Positions 1 through 11,411 are shown, counted from the stretch's first letter. The stretch is DNA of 64,000 nt from Lonicera japonica (GCA_021464415.1 CM038467.1:33449226-33513225); one strand, 5' to 3'. The notes: generated by a model not told the origin, from the sequence alone. Numbers and translations: made by a program.

Positions 1-665
1 ATATATGCCAAGTCAATTAAAGGCCATGATCAATTCAATCTAACAGCTCAAAAGAGAGGAGAAGAAAAATATTAGCTCACTTTAACCAAATCTTATATAA
101 GGAAATAAATCACAAAATATCTGGATAAAAAATTATTTTTTCTTTTAAAAAGTAATTTTGAATTTTTTAGCAAAATCTCACATTTAAGAGAAAATAAAAA
201 ATATACGTGTTTATGTATTTTTCAATTACTCTGTCTTCAGGCTTCGCAATAAATTCAGTAGAATAAAATCTTTGGTGTTAACTAGAGTATAATTAATACT
301 AGTCAAGTTAACTATATTTTGGTTGACATTTAATTTATTTTTTTTTATAAAAAACACATTATATATATAATAATAATAAGAGGTAATTATTTTTTAATCT
401 TGAAATGTACAAGGGAATAAAGAATTATATTTTTTAGATTAATTTTTTTTAATAATTATAGTATTTCTGACACGAGTTACGACTTACTAATGTATATGTA
501 CAACTAATTCTATAAAGATTTATTTCTTTAAATTAAATAACGGACTTTTGCTTTAAAATGAATAAATGATTGAATTTTTTGTAAAAAAATTTGGTGGGTT
601 GATCGACATGATAAATATATCAACTTCAACAACAAATTTCATAAAAAAATTCAACTAGAATGTAG
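1..665. other. AT-rich intergenic DNA, no gene seen
   Basis: No reading frame, RNA gene or terminal repeat could be supported here. The stretch is AT-rich and contains short runs of T and ATA. It appears to be the flank of the candidate LTR that begins at 671. Confidence 0.5.
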
Positions 666-759
666 ATTGATGGCGTCAAAATCTAGAACAGATAATTAAC
701 GACCGACCAATCAATGAATAATGGTGATTAGAGGATTTATAACGGATTGTAACCGTGAA

Positions 760-872
760 CAGTGCCTGAACAGTAAACGCCTGTAGACTACTAATGTATG
801 TGAGCAGTAATTGTGAACAGTGACTGTGAACAGTACCACCGTATTGTGAACAATGACTGTGAACAGTACCGA
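760..872. repeat. Array of GTGAACAGT words
   Basis: The word GTGAACAGTG or close variants (TGAACAGTA, TGAGCAGTA, TGAACAATG) recurs about eight times at irregular 12-20 bp spacing. On the minus strand it reads ACTGTTCAC. It lies within the candidate LTR. Short reading frames across it are consequences of the repeat. Confidence 0.6.
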
Positions 873-1300
873 CAGAAACTGGTTAAAAATGAAGATGAAC
901 ACGAGATGTTTTTTATTAAGGTAGGTTCCCCCGGTAGCGCTTATGCTAATCCGGTAGTACGTCCTCCTTTTGTGTGTGCTTGCTTTGTATTAGCTCAAAG
1001 GCAATCAATTGGATGATAATACAAGCTACCAATCTCACTCTTTCTTTCTATAATTTCCTTAATTCTATTTATAAGTATAGAATTAGGATTACAAATATTC
1101 AACAGAATAAATAATAAACTGTGTAGGAGAGAGAGCGTATAAGGATGGTATTTTTTGGGTATGAAAAGAGAGAGTATAAGACCCTCGAAAATTGGCTTGT
1201 ATTTATATTGCAATGGCTTTATATCTCTTAGGAGAGATGGATATTGGGAGAGAAAGAAGATATGTTTTTTGGTGTGTTTTGAATGAATGAATGAGGGGGG

Positions 1301-1309
1301 TATTTATAG
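1301..1309 (-). promoter_or_regulatory. TATA box in the candidate LTR
   Basis: The minus strand reads CTATAAATA, a good plant TATA box. It stands below the tandem-repeat block and above a CTCTCT-rich leader, consistent with an LTR promoter firing leftwards. Confidence 0.45.
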
Positions 1310-1343
1310 GTAAAAAATGAAGGGCAAAAAGGTAAATTTGTGT

Positions 1344-1452
1344 AATGTATATGATGTGTATGCTTAGGTCACATGTATTCTAGAATGTAGATGATGTGTA
1401 TGCTTAGGTCACATGTATTCTAGAATGTAGATGATGTGTACGCTTAGGTCAC
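1344..1452. repeat. 40-bp tandem repeat, about 2.7 copies
   Basis: A 40-bp unit containing ATGCTTAGGTCACATG is repeated head to tail with one or two substitutions. It lies in what would be the U3 part of the candidate LTR. Confidence 0.8.
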
Positions 1453-1453
1453 A

Positions 1454-1531
1454 TAGGTAAAAATGGTATTTTACTGAAGGTAAAAAATGGTATTTTACTG
1501 GAGGTAAAAATAGGATTTTACTGGAGGTAAA
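1454..1531. repeat. 23-24-bp tandem repeat, about 3.4 copies
   Basis: The unit AGGTAAAAATGGTATTTTAC plus three or four bases is repeated head to tail directly after the 40-bp array. Such stacked short repeats are common in LTR U3 regions. Confidence 0.8.
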
Positions 1532-1559
1532 AGTGTTAAATTAGTATTTAACCCCATCA

Positions 1560-1943
1560 ATTGCCCCATATCCTTATCATTTAGCTCAGATGAGCTGATT
1601 GGTGAGGATATCCTTCAACCCGGGAGCTAGTAGTAACTTTTGAGCTTTGATGTTCGTCATGTCTTAAGCCCGAATCCTTCGTGTCAAAATTGCAGCATCA
1701 ACATCATACACACATTTTTTCCCCCATGGAGACATCAAAGAGGGATCTAGGGCGGTGTAGTCTAGATGCACGCGGGGGGCGCTGTATATTTTGACTTTTT
1801 AAGAAGACAGCTTTTCGTCTTTGGGATTCTTTCAATGCTAGATGCCTCTTGTCCCCTCTTTCTTGTCATCTCCCTCAAGATCCATCTTCTTCTTATACCT
1901 TTTACAGGGGATACCCATGAATAAGGGAAAGTAAATCACAAGT
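1560..1943 (+). promoter_or_regulatory. Upstream region of the LOB-domain ORF, between candidate LTR and ATG
   Basis: This 384-bp stretch separates the candidate LTR from the ATG of the LOB-domain ORF. It is less AT-rich than its surroundings and has a pyrimidine-rich segment at 1846-1906, leader-like just before the ATG. No clear plus-strand TATA box was found. On the minus strand, 1560-1577 gives a purine-rich stretch suitable as a polypurine tract. Confidence 0.35.
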
Positions 1944-2591
1944 ATGTTGAATGTGCCGAATACCTTCCGTTGTACAGGTTCTTCTTGTGTTGCTTGTACT
2001 TATAAACGCAAGAGATGTCAGCCATGGTGTGAATATGCAAAAAAATTTCGAGATGTGATTAGTCGCCAAGATTATCGCACAATCTTCACTGTTTTCGGGG
2101 TGAAAAACATTGCAGATATTTTACAAAATATTCCCGAATATCAATATCTTGAAACTCTTAATTCATTTCTTTTTGAAGCTAAGGCGAGAGTCGAGAATCC
2201 CATTAAAGGGTGTACTGCTCTCCTTGCTTCTCTTGAACAGAAGGTGGAAGAGTTACAAGAACGGGTGATAGTATTAGAGGCTCGGTTAAAAGGAAGGCCT
2301 TCCTATGTTAACCCGTTATGCTCCTTTGCTCCTCCTCGAGGTTCTTCGAGGTTCCTTTCGTCGGTAGAAAATAACACGGCTGATGTTGTTCCGTCTGCTG
2401 TGAATCCGGACGGTTTTTTATCGCAATCTTCGCAAGCTAATTTTCTTACGGAGGTTGCCGAACCAACCAGCCCTGATTGGACAGCTTTAGGGGATATTCG
2501 CCATGATTTTTCTGATTACTCTTCTTCTGATTTAAGTACTATTTTGAATTTTGATGCTGATGATCTTCGGATTCTTCAGCCTTTTCTTTGA
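1944..2591 (+). CDS. LOB-domain (LBD/AS2-family) protein
   Basis: The 215-residue product has the zinc-finger-like C-block of LOB proteins, with Cys15, Cys18, Cys25 and Cys29 in the order C-x2-C-x6-C-x3-C (CVACTYKRKRCQPWC). A GAS-like block follows around residues 48-90 (VFGVKNI, FEAKARVENPIKGC). A predicted coiled coil comes next, with leucines at 97, 104 and 111. LOB proteins are plant-specific nuclear DNA-binding regulators. The acidic, serine-rich tail (about residues 150-215) resembles an activation region, but this is inference. The C-block departs from the usual CAACK start and the central Gly-Ala-Ser is Gly-Val-Lys, so this is a divergent member. It is a single exon, and AATAAA follows 186 bp after the stop. 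It lies antisense to a candidate LTR retrotransposon, so it may be an extra ORF of that element rather than a host gene. Confidence 0.8.
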   Translation: MLNVPNTFRCTGSSCVACTYKRKRCQPWCEYAKKFRDVISRQDYRTIFTVFGVKNIADILQNIPEYQYLETLNSFLFEAKARVENPIKGCTALLASLEQKVEELQERVIVLEARLKGRPSYVNPLCSFAPPRGSSRFLSSVENNTADVVPSAVNPDGFLSQSSQANFLTEVAEPTSPDWTALGDIRHDFSDYSSSDLSTILNFDADDLRILQPFL

Positions 2592-2776
2592 TTAGATAAG
2601 TTATCTACCCCTCCACTTTCATGTCTTTTTGTTTGCGAAGAAGGGGTCCAACACATATCTGCTTATCATTCAATAGCATACCGTTCAACCCAGACAATGT
2701 ATGCACTTCTAGTGAGGGTTTTGTTCTTTAAACAAGTGTTCCGCAAATATTCCACCTGTAACATCTCTTTTCATCA

Positions 2777-2782
2777 ATAAAT
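2777..2782 (+). terminator. Poly(A) signal after the LOB-domain ORF
   Basis: AATAAA (overlapping a second AATAAA-like word) lies 186 bp downstream of the TGA at 2589-2591 and is followed by a T-rich stretch. This suggests a normal plant 3' UTR of about 200 nt. Confidence 0.5.
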
Positions 2783-2885
2783 AAACAATTTTTGTTTCAG
2801 AATTTTTTATATCTTCTGTGTGCTCTTTTTATGCTTTGTTTTGAGTTGTTATTGTGAGATTTGAATAAGCCATATATGATGGTTA

Positions 2886-2985
2886 NNNNNNNNNNNNNNN
2901 NNNNNNNNNNNNNNNNNNNNNNNNNNNNNNNNNNNNNNNNNNNNNNNNNNNNNNNNNNNNNNNNNNNNNNNNNNNNNNNNNNNNN
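2886..2985. other. Assembly gap (100 N)
   Basis: Exactly 100 N bases, the conventional size for a scaffold gap of unknown length. The true distance between 2885 and 2986 is therefore unknown, and the rest of any element around the LOB gene may be missing here. Confidence 0.98.
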
Positions 2986-4169
2986 GGATTACGAGTTTTT
3001 GGAATTTAGATCTATTGGATATAGATTTAGTGATGCTTAGTTAGTTATATTGTAGGCTTTTAAGTGTTCACAACTGATGTGAGATATAAGGGTTTTTGTG
3101 TTAATTTATAGTTAGTAAATTCGTTTTATCATAATTAAATTTAGTTATAGATATTATTGTTATATTTTTAAATTAGAGCGAGAGCTAATTGTTACTGTTT
3201 GGAATTGGTGGGGTTGTAGGACCTGAGGTATTTGTGAACTTGTGGGGTTTACTTCAATTAAAGCTTCATTGTATATAATGAGCTACGTGCCTTCTTGGTC
3301 TACTTTGGAATGCACCCTAGTTTTCTACTACTAAATTTGTAGTCTACCACCTTCCCTTAAAATTAAATGCGTAATAACAGCTGAAGCCCACGGACTAAAA
3401 ATTCCCATTTTTTCCTTGTAGATACTTGTCTGATGCATACCAGTTGCTTATTATTGGAAAACTGCATCCATCTTAGCGCTACTATGCTAAACAACAAGCA
3501 GATTACACCATATCACATGGGTTCATGTAAAATGAAAGGCTTTATTTTGAAAAGAAAAAAAATTGTTCGATTTTTGTAGGCTTTGCCATTTGAAGTTGCA
3601 AATATATATCACATGGAACACAGCTGATTGTAATATATAACAAGAACTCTTGCCACCTGTACACTAAACACTATCGCTTTCCTAGTGTACTTTTCTTCAT
3701 GGGTGACATGTTTTTCACTTGTACGGAAAAGTTCGTTAATCTTATTATCTTTTAATATCTAACCTACTTGAACCATAAATGTATATCATAGTTCTATAAA
3801 TAATATCATCAAGAATTCAAGGATGACAAAGATGACAAGGAAATCTGAAATTCCCAGCAAAGTCTTTGTCGGATGTGTACCACAAATGCCACTTGTTGTT
3901 TGTCTATTGGTTAGTTGTTTTATGTACTTCATTCAAGTTTTAGGTTACCTGCATACATGGGAGAAATAATGGATTAGTGGATAGCCTATATATATTGATC
4001 AAAATAGACTTCCATCTCAAAAATAATATGAGATATTTATTGTAATAATCTTGTTTTATAATTAATTGAGGTTCTGTACAGCTAGGCCAATGTTGGATAG
4101 CAAATACTCTAGCTAGTAATTAATTCTAGCTATAGGGCTGGGGGACAAAACAAAAAATATATTTTTTCT
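2986..4169. other. Intergenic DNA, no gene seen
   Basis: No supportable ORF, RNA gene or terminal repeat. The stretch starts at the assembly gap and ends where GTAACG repeats begin. Confidence 0.45.
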
Positions 4170-4553
4170 ATGATTGGTAGTAGTAACGATCAAAATCCGT
4201 TACCGATTCTAGTAACGATTCACTAAATATGTCTGTTACTATATACAGTAACGGTTTTAGTGTGTTACATGAAAGAATTTAAATAATAATTAAATAAAAT
4301 CTAGTAATGGTCTTTTAATTATAGTAATGATGAAAAGCATGGCAAAAAATTAATTTCTCAACGGTCTTGAAGATATCTGTCACAATTAAAATTCATTACA
4401 GATGTAATTATAGTAACAGTCCTTAATTAATTTTAGTAATAGTTTTATTCCGTTACTACGCCAACTACCACGCCTAAACAGTAACGAATTTTTTGCATTA
4501 CTAAAATTATCTATAATGCAAAATGTTTGTTACAAAAGGCTATTTTGGTGTAT
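4170..4553. mobile_element. Subterminal region of a decayed CACTA-type transposon
   Basis: The word AGTAACGG and its reverse complement CCGTTACT (with variants such as AGTAATGG) recur on both strands through this segment, the pattern of CACTA subterminal repeats. The right edge reads GGCTATTTTGGTGTA, whose complement TACACCAAAATAGCC resembles a CACTA terminus that has lost its last bases. It abuts the transposase pseudogene. No target-site duplication was found. Confidence 0.5.
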
Positions 4554-5803
4554 TTGCAAAAGCTCGCGGGACTCTAGAAAAGATGAGGATACGCAAATAC
4601 TTTGCCAGAAAAAAGGGTCCTATGGCAAAGTGTCGATTCCTTAGGTAATTACACAGTGGAACCCTGAGTATTGGATTGATATATTTGAATGTATTCCTCA
4701 GGTAGAAGACTCATGACTACCATGTATTGCTTCAACGTCTTTTTCCAGTGGTTATCCGAGCATATTTGGTAGACTATGTCGTTGATCCACTAGTAGAGTT
4801 GTCCAGATTCTTTCAGATGTTATGTGCTTGAGAGTTGAAGAAATTGGTCGTCCGCCAAATGCAGCAAGATATTATCATGATTCCTCTACAATTTAAAGAG
4901 GATTTTTCCTCCAGCTTTTTTTACCCATCATGGTCCATCTCATAATTCACCTTCCCGAACAAGGCCTGGTTATCGATCATGTACATTTTACCTAGATGTT
5001 TCCCATAGAAAGGTAACTCGGAGCTAACATTGTAATGTCATTGGTACTCCATAGAAAGGTAACTCGGAGCTAACATGGTTCCTCACTAATGTTCCATATT
5101 ATTTTGCAGATGTCTTACCTGCAAAGTATCAGTGATCCTCACTACAAGCAAGAACTACACTTTTAGCAGGCCGGCCTCAGAGTTACACCATATATTCACA
5201 ATATGACATAAATGGCATCAAGTTTGTCACGTTGCAGCGAGACCAAAATCGGAAGACTTAAAATATTAGAGTGATGGTAGTAGCAGATGATGTCCCAGAT
5301 TCTTGAGGCAGTTGTCAAGCTAAAGTATGCAAAAGGCATGCCGGTAGTGTTGTTCAATACATAATGGTACACCACTGATCCTAAAGATCTCGATAGCCCA
5401 AAGTTAGATCATGGTCTTTTGTCAGTGAACATTTCGACCAGTTGGTATGAAGATAGGCCATTTATTCTTGCCAAGAGGCAAGACAAGTGTTTTATGTAGA
5501 TGATCTGTTGGCAGGTGCAGATTGGAAAGTCGTTAATGTGATGTCACACAGAGGTACGTAGAGTGATAGCACACTTATAAAGGATGAAACCGCCACTCCA
5601 CAACTTACATTCCTATTTCTGGTTTCACCATCGAACTTAGTGATCTACCACGAGTGGAAGTTCCCGATCATGATGATGATGACGACGACGATGAGGATGA
5701 TGCAGAAGGGTTTAACAATGACATCTTAAGCGATGATGAGGACAATGAGGATGACAATGAAGACGATGACGAGGACGATGATAACGGTGATGATGATGAT
5801 TAA
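4554..5803 (+). pseudogene. TNP2-type CACTA transposase pseudogene, 5'-truncated
   Basis: This is a decayed relative of the transposase at 29685-33085. It starts abruptly at a segment corresponding to about 31260 (GCAAAAGCTCG). It then matches the block around 31490-31790, the DUF4216-type third exon, and the C-terminal run of GAT/GAC codons encoding an acidic tail, ending at TAA 5801-5803. It has several in-frame stops and frameshifts, lacks the catalytic N-terminal two-thirds, and lacks the second exon. A piece of about 30 bp containing ATAGAAAGGTAACTCGGAGC is duplicated at about 5005 and 5050. It cannot make an active transposase. Confidence 0.9.
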
Positions 5804-6270
5804 CATGTTCTGACCTAGAATACAATGATCGATTTCACTATTGCTGTAATAAATAATAAATAGTCTTCTTCATCATCACATTGACATGTTCTAATCTAGA
5901 ATACAATGATATTGACATGTTCTGATCTAAAATACAATGATCATTTTCTATCATTGTTAGTATTATTATTAAATAAATAAATGATATTTTTCAACATTTT
6001 TTTTCATTTTCTATTATTATTATTATAAATAAATAATATTCTTCAGCATTTTTATTCATTTTCTATCATTGTTGTTAGTATCATTATTAAATAAATAATT
6101 TTTTTTAATTTTTTTTCATTTTCTATTATTATTATTATATATAAATAAATAAACAAATAATCTTCTTCAGCATTTTTTTATCATTATCTATCATTGTTGT
6201 TAGTATTATTATTAAATAAATGATATTTTTTAGCATTTTTTTTCATTTTCTATTATTATAAAAAATAATC
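5804..6270. repeat. Degenerate AT-rich tandem repeat downstream of the transposase pseudogene
   Basis: Variants of TTTTTCATTTTCTATTATTA followed by an AAATAAATAAT stretch and TTCAGCATT recur four or five times with a period of roughly 55-65 bp. Earlier, ACATGTTCTGATCTAGAATA-like words are repeated three times (5804-5942). It probably belongs to the CACTA remnant. Confidence 0.6.
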
Positions 6271-6279
6271 CTTTTTAGA

Positions 6280-6360
6280 ATTTTTTATTTTTACTTAAGT
6301 GACTGACATTGATCAATTTCAGTCGCTTAAATAATTCTTAAGCGACTGATTATATATATG
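6280..6360. repeat. Small palindromic repeat in the CACTA remnant
   Basis: ACTTAAGTGACTGACATTGA and the following TCAGTCGCTTAA form an imperfect hairpin, and TTCTTAAGCGACTGA repeats the arm. The design (AAGCGACTGA arms around a short centre) is like the hairpins at the ends of the 28171-40361 element, but the sequence differs. Confidence 0.4.
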
Positions 6361-6439
6361 TTGTTTAAGAAGAATATATTTTTGGTACAATACTTAGAGG
6401 GATTATTTCCCTCGCTTTATTAAAATTTCACCACGCCTA

Positions 6440-6860
6440 AATCCAAAATTTCAACTCACAGTATCTCTCTCCTCTCAAAACTCTCTCTCTCACATCTGTA
6501 CTCACTTGATCCTCTCCTCTAACCATGGCACCACCTCCGATCTTCCTCCACCACCACCACTGGCACCATCTCAAAACCCTCACTCTCACTGTTGTCTCTC
6601 ACTCTCACATCTCTACCCAGTCCTCAAGTTAGATCTTGTTTTGCTGCTCTTACTTTAGACTCTCACACACGTATGGTATCTCACCACCACCACTGGTCCA
6701 CCATCACCACCTTCTTTGTCTCGCGCCGCAGATCCACCACCACCACCGACTGTGCCTCTCATCGTGCCCTAACACAGTAACACAAGTAAGCCCTAAAACT
6801 TCATTTTATTTCGAATTTATTCTTAATATGAACTCAGAGAAGAAAGTCTAGATTTGATGT
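6440..6860 (+). other. CT-rich leader-like segment of the CACTA remnant
   Basis: The segment is full of CTCTCT and CACCACCAC and contains short His- and Ser-rich frames with no recognisable domain. A similar CT-rich segment lies at about 33840-34180 in the intact CACTA element, at the same distance (about 0.65-0.75 kb) after its transposase. I read both as the 5' leader of the element's second gene; the gene itself is absent here. Confidence 0.4.
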
Positions 6861-6984
6861 TGTATTATATTGATTTTCTGTGGGTATTATACACATTTTT
6901 CCTAAAATTTATACATGATTTTCTGTGGGTATAATACACGATTTTCCCTAAAATAAAATTTAGATTACAATGCTATATTATTAT

Positions 6985-7027
6985 TATTATTTTTGTTGTT
7001 GTTGTTGTTGTTGTTGTTATTGTTGTG

Positions 7028-7079
<52 letters not shown>

Positions 7080-7088
7080 TTATTATTG
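6985..7088. repeat. (TTG)n and (TTA)n microsatellites
   Basis: A TTG run of about 9 units is followed by a long ATT run broken by single GTG and TTT units. It forms the left border of the duplicated region that starts near 7095. Confidence 0.9.
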
Positions 7089-7094
7089 TGTACT

Positions 7095-7710
7095 TGAAGA
7101 ATTACTTTATAACATGATTCCAATGGCTACAACAACATAATAGAAGATCAGAAATAATGAAGAACTAATTATAACAAAGCATATGATGTATGCTACACTA
7201 GAGGTACTATCAATCATGTGATGATATAATATGTGATGTTCTCATAAAATTCAATATTTAACTTGAACATTAATGTGACACTGCGAGTGTATGACATATT
7301 TTCGTACATATTCTGATAGTCAATAATGAAGATATTTAAATAAAGTGAGAAAATAATAGAATATCATATATAGTATTTACACAAAATATACACGCCACAA
7401 TTGAAGTATCGATCATGTTTAGGCACAAAACTTATGTATGGTAAATATATCGCGTACATGGACATACATATTACAATATAATATAAGTTGAAGACATATT
7501 TTGAAAGTTTATAATGCAATACTGACCGTGATATTTAACAAATTTATCTGATCAAATGTTTGACAGTTGTACTCTAGTGTTTTAATAGTTGTAAATTAGA
7601 TTAGTGAAATACAACTATTAAAACAAGAATTCAATTGTCAAAACACACAATCACCAAATATATTGATTAAATAATTCAGCCACTCTAGCATTCTTATTCG
7701 ACGCACATAC
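7095..7710. other. 3' flank of BAHD copy 1
   Basis: AT-rich non-coding DNA downstream of the minus-strand BAHD gene, conserved at 43421-44029 in unit 2. The stop codon of the gene lies at 7711-7713. A short inverted repeat (TTTAATAGTTGTA and TACAACTATTAAA) sits at about 7580-7625 and could help 3'-end formation. Confidence 0.5.
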
Positions 7711-10298
7711 TCAAATTTCAAAATAATCATAAATCAAGGGATGCAACACATGAGACGCCTTAGCCTCTAGTAGATCTAATTGCGATTTGAAAAGATGCAT
7801 ATAGACCACCCAGTCGCCATTTCCCAATGGGCTAGGCATTGGCATGACGTACCCCGCGTTACCACCCCATGGAAAATGGTACGACCCCAAGGCCGGCATA
7901 CCCCAACCGAAGTCCACCTTTTCCACCGGAAATCGTTGCCCAGACGAAACTACAATGGCTGGTCCCACCTCATCCTGTAAACCTTCACCGCTATATATCC
8001 TTGCCAGCATTGGCTCAGGGCGGTGAGCCTCCACCCAGTCTATAAGTCCCATGAAATGTTCCTTTGTCACCGCACCCTCTAAGAAATCATGGACCGAGTT
8101 TGCCACCATGTTCAATGGCATTTCCCTAAGCTCATCAGATCTCTTTTCGCCAAATGGAATAGACAACACATTCCCAAAGTAGACGGCTAGAGGATTATCT
8201 TTTGTATCATCATTTCCACTTAACTTGTCTCTCCCATCAACCACAATGCCCATTTTGCACGTCTTGTTGCCAGGCGTGTTCTCCGCAACCACTTTCCACA
8301 AGAAGGCACTAAAGGCCTCGAGCTTACTCCTTTTGCATCTGTCATTGGTGCTCGCTAGTGATTGGAGTTGGCAAAGTTGCTTAGCCTTAATGTAGTAGAT
8401 GCGGCTGAGGATGGATTCATTGCCATTACTGGAAGATGGCTTCAATGTTGAGATGGTGGCATAGAGGCTATCAATGGAGGACAAGCAGTATGAACCAGGG
8501 CGACGAGGGTAGAGAAGTGACCGACGAAATGATGGCACTTGTGATAGTGGTTTTGATCTGGCAATCTCCGCCCAAGATACTAGAAACATGTTGGCTGAGT
8601 AAGCGTCGGCAACTCGGTGGTCAAACGTGCATGCCACCACCAATGCCCTACATTTTAACTCCGTGACCTGTAGGAACATAGTCGCTAGAAATATCATTAG
8701 AAATTTTAGAGATTTAAGTTTAACTCTGGACTCATTTATGTGATTATGTTCCTTTAATTTGAGATTTAAGTTTAATAGTAAATTTGATTTTTCTCTCATT
8801 GTTTGAATTGGGTATTCAACAAAATTTTAATCTATATGTTAACTTATTATTATTATTATTATTATTATTAAATATGCAGCTTTCGAACGTATTAGCTTTG
8901 CATTATCTTCCCCATGCAGCAATATCTCCTGACTTTTCAGCAACCAATATCTATGAAATTGAGTCTCACCATAATCAGTATCTCCATATATTATAATGCA
9001 GATACTCACACTATCTTCTGCCTGACAGCACAATATTTCTAGATATCACGAGGCCTACACTACCCCCATTTTTTTTAAAAAAAAGTGAGGGACCGCAATC
9101 TATAAATTTCCAAACTCAAGAACAAAATCTTAAAAGTTCCAAAATATTAGTTTAGATTAGCTAATATTATATACAAAAATGTTTTATTTTAAAATAATTG
9201 AAATCATTTTACGCTTATATATTTAACTGTATAGCCTAAAATTCAATTAATTCAAGTAGAATACAAAATTTCTTCTGTTAAAATACAATGAAAAAAACTT
9301 ATATTCTATTGAAAAAAATTTACAATTATTCAAGTGAAGATAAACAAATATTTCGTCATAGTATAGTCAAATGAGGTCTTAATTTAATTCATATAAGTAG
9401 TATATATAGCTGAAGAAACAAAGTTGGCAAGAAAATACCTAGGAGAATATTTTAATAAATAAATGATTACTATGTACTAAAAAGTCTTACTTACACAAAC
9501 TACTTGAGTAATAATTAATAACTAATTTTATATGTAGTTTAGAAGTTATGGGAAAAAGCAGGTGAAGGCTTCACACACAAAGGAATGGGATGGGTCAACT
9601 GCCTCTCCATGCATGCATGCATATAAACATACATATATATATATATATATATATAAAATTTCAAGTACAGATCGATTTTTTTTACGACGTTTTAAAAGGG
9701 TTGATCGGTACCTGAAACGGACTGTCTATATATATACTATAATTTGTGACACATTTGGTACATGTGCAATATTAGTTATAGTAATTTGAAAACATGCCTA
9801 AATTTAATTTGTTAAAAAATAACAAATATGGAGTTTGAATCTTTCTCTAAGTATTATTTTATTGTAATTTCTAAAGATGGAGGATATTTTGAATATTTTC
9901 TATCTACACCATAAACTCTCTGCTCACGCTTAATTAATAGTATAAATATATAAGACACTGTAACTTATATATACACTCTCTCTATGTACAATCTTAAATG
10001 TTTTAATATTTTATGCATTTAAATGTTTGCAGAAGAGTTAGCTGAGTAGTTAAGACATTTATATATTATAAATATATATATGTATGTATATAATGCTTTT
10101 AAAATTATAAATGTATGGATGTTGGTTAATCAATTTGCTTAATCCTAATTTTAGCCATACACCTAACTGGGAAAAAATAATCACAAGATAGTTTGTAAGA
10201 AACTCTTCATATTATTGCCTCACATGTTTCAAGGAAACGATTTTGCTCTACCCATTTTTTCTCAATGAAAACTGAATATATATATATATATATTATAT

Positions 10299-10336
<38 letters not shown>

Positions 10337-11411
10337 ATTTTTTTGCTCTGTAATTCCTTAGAGCCAAGTCTGATACTAAAAAATTTCAAACAAAAAAAGA
10401 TCATATAAGATTATGGGCCCTACATATCATGATTATATTGGACTCCCTATATTAAACCTAGACCATAACCCAATTTTTAGAAGACACAAAAATTATAAAT
10501 GATATTCACTATTATGGTGCTACCTGCAACACGTGATTGTCTCTCTCTCGTCACTTAATGAAAAAACATAAAATAAAATTTTGTTATAAATAGACAAGCA
10601 GAATATTTTCCGATCCGCAGAAGTTTGTATCACGTGATTGTTTCTTTCTCATATTCCAAGAAACGTTAAACACACAAATATTATGCATAAAGGTAATTCA
10701 AAAATATATATATTTGACATAGTATTTAACTTTTATTCAGAGAGTATTAAGTGTGTTTATTGATCATTTTTTTTATATATACAACATTTAATGTGTCTAA
10801 CATTTTTGATGTGGGTGATATTAATTGTCAAATCAATTATACTTTGACGAGAATATAGTATTATTTTAAGAAATTATACAATATGCTACTTTACTTTGAC
10901 AATAGTATCACTGTTTTTTGCATTTTTCGAGAATTTTCCGACTCTAAAACATGCACATGATGACAAGGTGAATACTTATTAATGGATCCTTCTAAAATTA
11001 TTGTACCTGGACAGCTAGTACCCCATGCGTCTTGAGAGGTACCAATTTACCCTCAATGCTTTCGTCCGGATTATAAACATTTAGGTCCCTCAGCTCCACA
11101 TCGGCAAAGGCCTCAACGAAGTCCACCCCACGGTTGTTGCACAAAAGTTCTGGCTCGCCGACGGTGTTCTCCATAATCTGTCCGGCGAATGCATAGTACG
11201 TAACCAAGGCCTCGGCCAGGGCCTTCTTGAGCAGGGGCTTTGCTCCGGCAGTGGCATTTTTGTAAATAAAGAATACGCCGACGTCGACAGGCGGCAAGAG
11301 GAGGTCTAGGTTTGATGGTGGTAGCCAGTGCTCTTGCATTGGCAACATGGCTGCTATTATTTCATTTTTCATTATTTTCACCGTGAAGTCTTGCTTGCAC
11401 CCCATGCTCAA
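7711..11411 (-). CDS. BAHD acyltransferase, copy 1 (two exons)
   Basis: Exon 1 is 11411-11007 and exon 2 is 8667-7711. The 2339-bp intron (11006-8668) has GT at 11006-11005 and AG at 8669-8668 and splits the gene in phase 0, giving 453 residues, a normal BAHD length. The catalytic HxxxD is HRVAD at residues 152-156, just after the splice junction, and the structural DFGWG motif is at 387-391. Both define the acyl-CoA-dependent BAHD family, cytosolic enzymes that acylate alcohols or amines. The N-terminal [19 protein letters not shown] and the [21 protein letters not shown] block recall the hydroxycinnamoyl/coniferyl-alcohol acyltransferase group; acceptor and donor cannot be fixed from sequence. 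The exon-2 frame runs open into the intron, but the AG acceptor and the match to the BAHD consensus place the exon start at 8667. A near-identical paralogue lies at 44030-48031. Confidence 0.93.
10300..10335. repeat. (CT)n microsatellite in the BAHD copy 1 intron
   Basis: A pure CT run of about 17 units inside the intron, preceded by a TA run at about 10277-10292. A matching CT run is in the copy 2 intron at 46994-47022. Confidence 0.85.

Larger units (their letters stand above)
671..1559 (-). mobile_element. Candidate LTR of an LTR retrotransposon, minus orientation
   Basis: Read on the minus strand this stretch starts with TGATGGGG and ends with GACGCCA, the TG...CA layout of an LTR. Just upstream on that strand (1560-1577) lies a purine-rich stretch, GGATATGGGGCAA, where a polypurine tract would be. 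Inside are two families of short tandem repeats (a U3-like feature), a TATA box at 1301-1309, then a transcribed-leader-like region rich in CTCTCT on the minus strand. Repeated GAACAGT words occur at 760-870. The five bases outside the low end (666-670, ATTGA) would be the target-site duplication, but its partner is not visible. A second LTR was not found, so the boundaries are inferred. Confidence 0.45.

Noticed and set aside
6592..6851. His/Ser-rich overlapping ORFs
   Set aside because: They are low-complexity CT- and CAC-rich DNA with two overlapping frames and no domain. They are better read as a transposon leader.
8668..8799. Upstream extension of the BAHD exon-2 reading frame (and the matching stretch at 44987-45016)
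   Set aside because: The extension is AT-rich and lies in the intron. The AG acceptor and family consensus put the exon start at 8667 and 44986.
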